Shown here piece after piece: positions 59,716 through 64,000 of a stretch of DNA of 64,000 bases (position 1 is its first letter; each line of letters begins with the position of its first letter). The notes beneath the pieces are model-generated. The model was given only the letters and a program-made list of their open reading frames with translations. It was not told where the DNA came from and did no database searches. A program made the translations under genes and the position numbers. The stretch is from contig NZ_LN831051.1 of NCBI RefSeq assembly GCF_001457635.1, forward strand, positions 186,001 to 250,000, read 5' to 3'. Source of the DNA: Streptococcus pneumoniae (GTDB lineage: Bacteria > Bacillota > Bacilli > Lactobacillales > Streptococcaceae).

Positions 59716-62154
59716 TTACAAAGTATGCTCAGTACGTCCTATAATGTCATCTTGGGTTGCCTTAGAAAGAACATTGAAGAATGCAGAGTATCCTGCAACA
59801 CGAACAATTAAGTCTCTGTGTTTTTCAGGATGTTTCTGAGCGTCAATCAACGTCTCTCTGGAAACAACATTGTATTGAATATGGTACCCATGTAAACGAT
59901 TAAAGAATGTTCGTAACAAAGCAATTAGTTTTAATTTATCTTCTTCTTTGGCTAACGTTTGAGGATTTACTTTCTGATTTAAGAGAACCCCACCTACGAT
60001 TTCATCTGTTGGTAATTTTGAAACAGATTTTAAAACAGATGTAGGGCCGTGTTGATCCATATTATGTGATGGTGAACAACCCTCTGCTAACGGTGTACCC
60101 GCGTTGCGTCCATCTGGAGTTGCTAATGTTCCACGTCCCTGCCCTACGTTGGCTGATATAGAAGATGTTCCTGAATAACGAATTCCTCCAATAGGCCCTC
60201 TTCCATAACGTGTATTAGGATATTTAGCAATTTCATCAACATAAATGTCATAAGCAGCAGTAACCAATTTGTCAGCATAATCATCATCATTACCATACTT
60301 AGGTGCATCATGAATCAACATTTCTTGAATGACCTTACCTTCTTCTCCGGCATAATCTGTTTCCAGTGCATGCCAAAGCTGACTTGGGCTTATACGTTCT
60401 TCCTCAAACACCAATTTTTTAATTGCAGCTAATGAATCCGACAAATTTGCAATTCCAACTTGCAATCCTGATATATAATCATATACTGCTCCACCTTCTT
60501 TAAGGTGTTTTCCACGACCAATACAATCATCAGTCAATGCTGAACATAGAATATCAGGAACTTCTCGTTCCAATGATAAATCAATAGAATTTTCAACAAT
60601 AACACTCATTCGTGTCAAATATCTTAGTGTTTTATCCCAAGCATTTTCTAATTCAGAAAAGTTCTTCATATCCTTAAAATGACCAAAGCTTGGTGCAAAC
60701 CGTTTACCCGAAGCCGGATCAATTCCATCATTCATCGTGATAAGTAGAACCTTAGGGAAGTTCATATAACTCATACCTGTGCAACGATAGCCCCATTTCC
60801 CCGGAACTGCCGTTTCAACACATCCAATGGCACTGTAATCATAAGCATCATCTTCCAATACTCCTTTTGCAATAAAAGAAGGAATAATAATCTCATCATT
60901 ATTAAATGCAGGCATACCAAAACCAAGTTTCATCACTTCAATACACTCATTCATGAAACGAGCATCTAAACCTGCATGGTAACGTACAGTTAGATTAGGT
61001 TGCGGTAGATGGGTTTGTGCAACTGATTTTAATACCAAATAAGATAATGGGTTAACAGCATCCTTCTTATCTCGAGTCTGTCCACCAATTGTAACATTTT
61101 GATATAAAGGACTTCCTGCTGAAGAAAATGTATGTGATTGACTGCGAACCTTATTAATTGTAATTGTCTTAATCCAAAGATTTGTCAGACGTTCAACAAT
61201 GCTATCTTCTGTTTCTTTACCACTTTCTAAATCAGCCTTCATATATGGATACATATATTGATCAAAACGGCCATATGAAAGAGAGTGGCCATTAGATTCA
61301 ATTTGTAAAATACATTGAATAAACCAAACTGATTGAATAGCTTCTGCAAAAGTAGTTGCCGGTTCATATGGGACTCTAGAGCAAATATCTGCAATCTCAA
61401 GTAATTCTTTCTTACGTTTAGGATTTGCATTTTCGGCTAAACTTTTAGCAAGAGCAACAAAGCGCTTTGCATATACTTTAATAGCATCGATTACGATAAA
61501 TATAGAGTCGTAAAAATGATATTTATCAATACTTGCTGGATCTGTTAAATCTAGAGCTACTTTTGCTTTACGAGCCCGCTCTTCAAAACCTCTTAAACCA
61601 AATTGCAAAAGTTTCTGATAGTTAACTGCTAAGTGAGCATCTCCAGAATTCATCTTACCTTCCATACCGAAGAATCCTGTTTCCATATAAACTGACACTT
61701 CTTCAGGTAATAAGGCACCAGCTCTAACACGTAAATTATTATTTTCCCAAAACGGAGCAATACTTCTAAGTTGTTCTTTTGTTTCTTCTGTAATATAGAA
61801 AACATCTCCATCACGCTTTTCAAAAAGATCCAACTCATTGAGAACAAATTCTAGCGTATATTCCGGAAAAATAGGAGCATCTTTATTGGAAGAAGCTTGA
61901 TTTCCCGCAATCATAGATTCTTCTTCAATATAGATAGACATATTTTCCAAAATTTCTTTCAGCATATATGCACGTTTTAGGACATTAGGTTGTTCCTTGT
62001 ATCGTTCATAGGCGCGTGTTGCTAGAACTGCTCTCTCAGCATCAATATAAGGTTTTTTATTTAAAACATCTTCTCGATATTTGTTCATCCTTTCAGTAAG
62101 GCTGCCAAAATATTCTGTCTTGATTGTTGTTCTTGCTACTTCTGTATTTACCAT
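59716..62154 (-). CDS. Glycyl radical enzyme, PflD-like (annotated often as formate acetyltransferase)
   Basis: 812 residues from the ATG at 62154 (AAAGGTG upstream). The glycyl radical loop is RVAGYSAFF with Gly788, and the thiyl site is AIGCVET with Cys445 and Glu447. Pyruvate formate-lyase has two adjacent cysteines here; the G-C-V-E pattern belongs to eliminases and lyases such as glycerol and choline-acting enzymes. So the common label pfl is doubtful. It needs an SAM-dependent activase, not present in this window. Context: sugar PTS, aldolase, GldA. Oxygen-sensitive, cytoplasmic. Confidence 0.9.
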   Translation of the reverse strand: MVNTEVARTTIKTEYFGSLTERMNKYREDVLNKKPYIDAERAVLATRAYERYKEQPNVLKRAYMLKEILENMSIYIEEESMIAGNQASSNKDAPIFPEYTLEFVLNELDLFEKRDGDVFYITEETKEQLRSIAPFWENNNLRVRAGALLPEEVSVYMETGFFGMEGKMNSGDAHLAVNYQKLLQFGLRGFEERARKAKVALDLTDPASIDKYHFYDSIFIVIDAIKVYAKRFVALAKSLAENANPKRKKELLEIADICSRVPYEPATTFAEAIQSVWFIQCILQIESNGHSLSYGRFDQYMYPYMKADLESGKETEDSIVERLTNLWIKTITINKVRSQSHTFSSAGSPLYQNVTIGGQTRDKKDAVNPLSYLVLKSVAQTHLPQPNLTVRYHAGLDARFMNECIEVMKLGFGMPAFNNDEIIIPSFIAKGVLEDDAYDYSAIGCVETAVPGKWGYRCTGMSYMNFPKVLLITMNDGIDPASGKRFAPSFGHFKDMKNFSELENAWDKTLRYLTRMSVIVENSIDLSLEREVPDILCSALTDDCIGRGKHLKEGGAVYDYISGLQVGIANLSDSLAAIKKLVFEEERISPSQLWHALETDYAGEEGKVIQEMLIHDAPKYGNDDDYADKLVTAAYDIYVDEIAKYPNTRYGRGPIGGIRYSGTSSISANVGQGRGTLATPDGRNAGTPLAEGCSPSHNMDQHGPTSVLKSVSKLPTDEIVGGVLLNQKVNPQTLAKEEDKLKLIALLRTFFNRLHGYHIQYNVVSRETLIDAQKHPEKHRDLIVRVAGYSAFFNVLSKATQDDIIGRTEHTL

Positions 62155-62164
62155 CGTAAGCACC

Positions 62165-62201
62165 TTTCTTTCGAAAATATTTTTATTTCTTTCGAAAATA
62201 T
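62165..62201 (-). promoter_or_regulatory. Two operator copies 21 bp apart before the GRE gene
   Basis: TTTCTTTCGAAAATAT occurs at 62165-62180 and 62186-62201, each centred on the palindrome TTTCGAAA. The 21-bp step is two helical turns, so one protein can bind both on the same face. The upstream copy touches the -10 and the other lies over +1, suiting repression, perhaps by a DeoR or SorC type regulator. Confidence 0.7.
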
Positions 62202-62228
62202 AATACCGATTTTTATAGAAATTTTCAA
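62200..62228 (-). promoter_or_regulatory. Promoter of the GRE-talC-gldA unit
   Basis: TTGAAA (62223-62228), 17 bases, TATTAT (62200-62205). A TGTGTG/CACACA hairpin lies further upstream (about 62273-62297) after the IIC gene. Confidence 0.7.
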
Positions 62229-62304
62229 GCTTTTAACTAGAAAAATTTTAACTCTCTAATTTTTAGCACAAATGTGTGAGTTTAACAGTAACACACAAAT
62301 ACCT

Positions 62305-63603
62305 CTAAGATTGTTTGATTTCATTTTGGTAAGCTAAACGATCTTGTATCTTAAAGAATGGAAAGTAAACCACTGTAGATATCACCAATACTAATAACTG
62401 AGTCACAACACCTTGCCATCCACCCACCAAAAATCCTGATAGAATAGCTGGTGTACTCCAAGGCAATGTTACCCCTGAGAATGGCTGCATGAAACCTGTT
62501 GCAATAGCTCCATATACTATCACAGCTGCAAGTACAGGAACAAGAATGAAAGGTACAAACATAACTGGATTCATGACAATCGGAAATCCAAATACAACTG
62601 GCTCATTTACGTTAAATATTGCTGGAAAAGCTGCAACTTTTCCTAAGGTTTGGTATTGTTTTGATTTTGCTGCAAAAAGCATGGCAACTACAAGACCAAA
62701 CGTAATCCCTGAACCTGATAGAATTAAAAATGAATCTAAAAATTGTTGAGTAACAATATGTGCACCATTTTCTAATGATAGATTAGCAGAGGCTAACATA
62801 GCTTTATTAGCGTCAAGATTAGATAAAAGCAGAGCTGTCACTACTCCATTTACTACCGATTGCCCATGAACACCAAACCACCACAAAAATGATATAAAGA
62901 ATGCAATTCCAATAGCACCATACAAAGATCCAGTTAAACCTTGCAACGGAACTTGAATAGCAGAATAAATCATTTCTATGAATGTTCCGCCATTAGTCAA
63001 TGACTTCGCTAAAATATATACAATCATAGAAGATAAGAAAATTACAAATGCTGGAATCATTGCTTCAAACTGTTTGGCAATAGCTTGTGGAACTTGTTCT
63101 GGCATCTTAATAACAATTTTTCTCTTTATAAAGAAGGTATAAATACTTCCTACTACCAAACCTATAATGATAGCACCGATAATTCCTTGGCCTCCAAACC
63201 AAACTTTACTAATAGCGTCCCCAATCGCCTCACCTTGTTTAGGGATATAAGATGATCTTAGCAAAATAAAGAATGCAGATACAGATAGAACTCCAGCTGG
63301 TAAAGCCTCTACTCCGCTATTCTTAGCATAAGAATAGGCAATTGAAAAACAAGAAATTAGACCCATAATAGCAAAAGTTCCTGAATATACTTGCATAAAC
63401 GGCTCTGTCCAATTAGCTCCAAAAACACTAGCAATGCTCTTATTTAATCCTTCGAACGGCAATTGTCCCATAATCAAGAACAAACTACCAACTACTGTCA
63501 ATGGCAAAATTGCTAACATCCCATCTTTTAGAGCTATAATGCCACGCATATTCACAAACTTCATCATCGGTGCAATGATTTTCTGAACATCCATCTTTGA
63601 CAT
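62305..63603 (-). CDS. PTS lactose/cellobiose-family IIC permease
   Basis: 432 residues from the ATG at 63603 (AAGGAG upstream). About ten membrane helices and FNVNEPVVFGFPIVMNP near residue 325. It imports the substrate of the GRE pathway as its phosphate. It shares only family-level likeness with the IIC at 3719. Starts 16 bases after IIB. Confidence 0.93.
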   Translation of the reverse strand: MSKMDVQKIIAPMMKFVNMRGIIALKDGMLAILPLTVVGSLFLIMGQLPFEGLNKSIASVFGANWTEPFMQVYSGTFAIMGLISCFSIAYSYAKNSGVEALPAGVLSVSAFFILLRSSYIPKQGEAIGDAISKVWFGGQGIIGAIIIGLVVGSIYTFFIKRKIVIKMPEQVPQAIAKQFEAMIPAFVIFLSSMIVYILAKSLTNGGTFIEMIYSAIQVPLQGLTGSLYGAIGIAFFISFLWWFGVHGQSVVNGVVTALLLSNLDANKAMLASANLSLENGAHIVTQQFLDSFLILSGSGITFGLVVAMLFAAKSKQYQTLGKVAAFPAIFNVNEPVVFGFPIVMNPVMFVPFILVPVLAAVIVYGAIATGFMQPFSGVTLPWSTPAILSGFLVGGWQGVVTQLLVLVISTVVYFPFFKIQDRLAYQNEIKQS

Positions 63604-63619
63604 AATAAATCTCCTTTTC

Positions 63620-63928
63620 TTACCCACTAATCAAAGATAGGGCCAAATCTAATACTTTTTTCCCATCTAACATACCATAGTCCATCATCGGAATAACAGC
63701 TATCGGAACATCACACTTATCACAAATTTCTTTTGATTTATCTAATGTATAAGCAACTTGTGGACCCAATAGTGCAACATCTATATTTGGCGCATAATCC
63801 GCTAATTTAGACTGAGAAAACGCCTCTATTTCTGCCTCAACTCCACTAGCTTGCGCTGCAATTTTCATATTATTTACAAGCATACCAGTAGAAAAACCTG
63901 CTGCACAAAACAAACCAATCTTCACCAT
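63620..63928 (-). CDS. PTS lactose/cellobiose-type IIB
   Basis: 102 residues with phosphocysteine Cys8 in GLFCAAGFSTGM. GGAGG precedes the ATG. It pairs with the IIC that follows and with an IIA gene likely just beyond the window edge. Confidence 0.94.
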   Translation of the reverse strand: MVKIGLFCAAGFSTGMLVNNMKIAAQASGVEAEIEAFSQSKLADYAPNIDVALLGPQVAYTLDKSKEICDKCDVPIAVIPMMDYGMLDGKKVLDLALSLISG

Positions 63929-63973
63929 TATGTTTTCCTCCTCTATGTTAATAACAATGATAATACTCTAGTA

Positions 63974-64000
63974 TTATTTTTTATGAAGTTCTTTTCTCAA
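63974..64000 (-). CDS. Possible C-terminus of the next upstream gene (IIA?)
   Basis: The minus strand from the window edge reads LRKELHKK and a stop at 63974-63976. The other two frames stop sooner. A IIA gene here would fit the PTS, but eight codons cannot prove it. Confidence 0.3.
   Translation of the reverse strand: MRKELHKK

Overview
The window reads as a stretch of the Streptococcus pneumoniae chromosome (or a very close mitis-group relative). The evidence is in the sequence: four BOX elements, two RUP elements, an IS630-Spn1 fragment, three CiaR-driven csRNA genes, the folP-folC-folE-sulD (sul) operon, manLMN, an LPxTG-anchored pullulanase with a YSIRK-type signal, and low-GC firmicute housekeeping genes. 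Gene order also fits my memory of the pneumococcal map; no database was consulted.

Layout. 1-330: 3' end of a glutathione peroxidase gene. 549-10274 (minus strand): a sugar-uptake locus. It holds a GH31 glucosidase, the ruins of a VbhA/Fic toxin-antitoxin pair, and a cellobiose-type PTS split into separate IIC, IIA and IIB genes with its PRD regulator, a SemiSWEET protein and a GH1 6-phospho-beta-glucosidase under CcpA-type (cre) promoters. 10.4-11.4 kb: a monooxygenase-like gene and a scar made of a GH1 gene tail, an IS630-Spn1 fragment and a RUP. 11.4-12.4 kb: rpsI-rplM with an L13 leader. 12.6-21.4 kb: DUF960 gene, folate operon, CPBP protease, purine-type permease, Cof phosphatase and an alcohol dehydrogenase with a Rex-like operator. 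21.6-24.4 kb: manLMN with cre and CiaR sites. 24.4-29.2 kb: pepC, rsuA, glsB-like gene, pepS, and a dinJ-yafQ toxin-antitoxin pair. 29.3-37.2 kb: polC, fusA, rpsG, rpsL. 37.6-41.4 kb: pullulanase. 41.5-46 kb: a frameshifted luciferase-family oxidoreductase, glmS flanked by two NagR-like operators, and a second GH1 gene. 46.1-50.8 kb: uppS-cdsA-eep-proS. 50.9-53.6 kb: ruvB, a nucleotidyltransferase, an Fst-like type I toxin, three csRNAs and a csRNA 3' remnant. 53.6-57.5 kb: two GNAT acetyltransferases and leuS. 57.9-64 kb: a glycyl-radical-enzyme locus (PTS IIB, IIC, GRE, F6P-aldolase-like TalC, GldA).

How it works together. Much of the accessory content is carbon acquisition: two PTS loci, the main mannose/glucose PTS, two intact GH1 phosphoglucosidases, GH31, and a surface pullulanase. 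cre-like sites sit inside the promoters of the bgl locus, manLMN and pulA, so CcpA should couple them. CiaR appears at four places (manLMN and three csRNAs). The locus most worth biochemical attention is the glycyl-radical cluster at the right end: the enzyme has a Gly-Cys-Val-Glu active-site motif rather than the Cys-Cys of pyruvate formate-lyase, and it travels with an aldolase and a dehydrogenase that could process its product.

The intergenic spaces are rich. Besides terminators and promoters they hold the broken fic gene, a duplicated leuS 3' end, two related hairpins with compensatory stem changes between rpsG and fusA, and two predicted leaderless genes (ruvB, rsuA).
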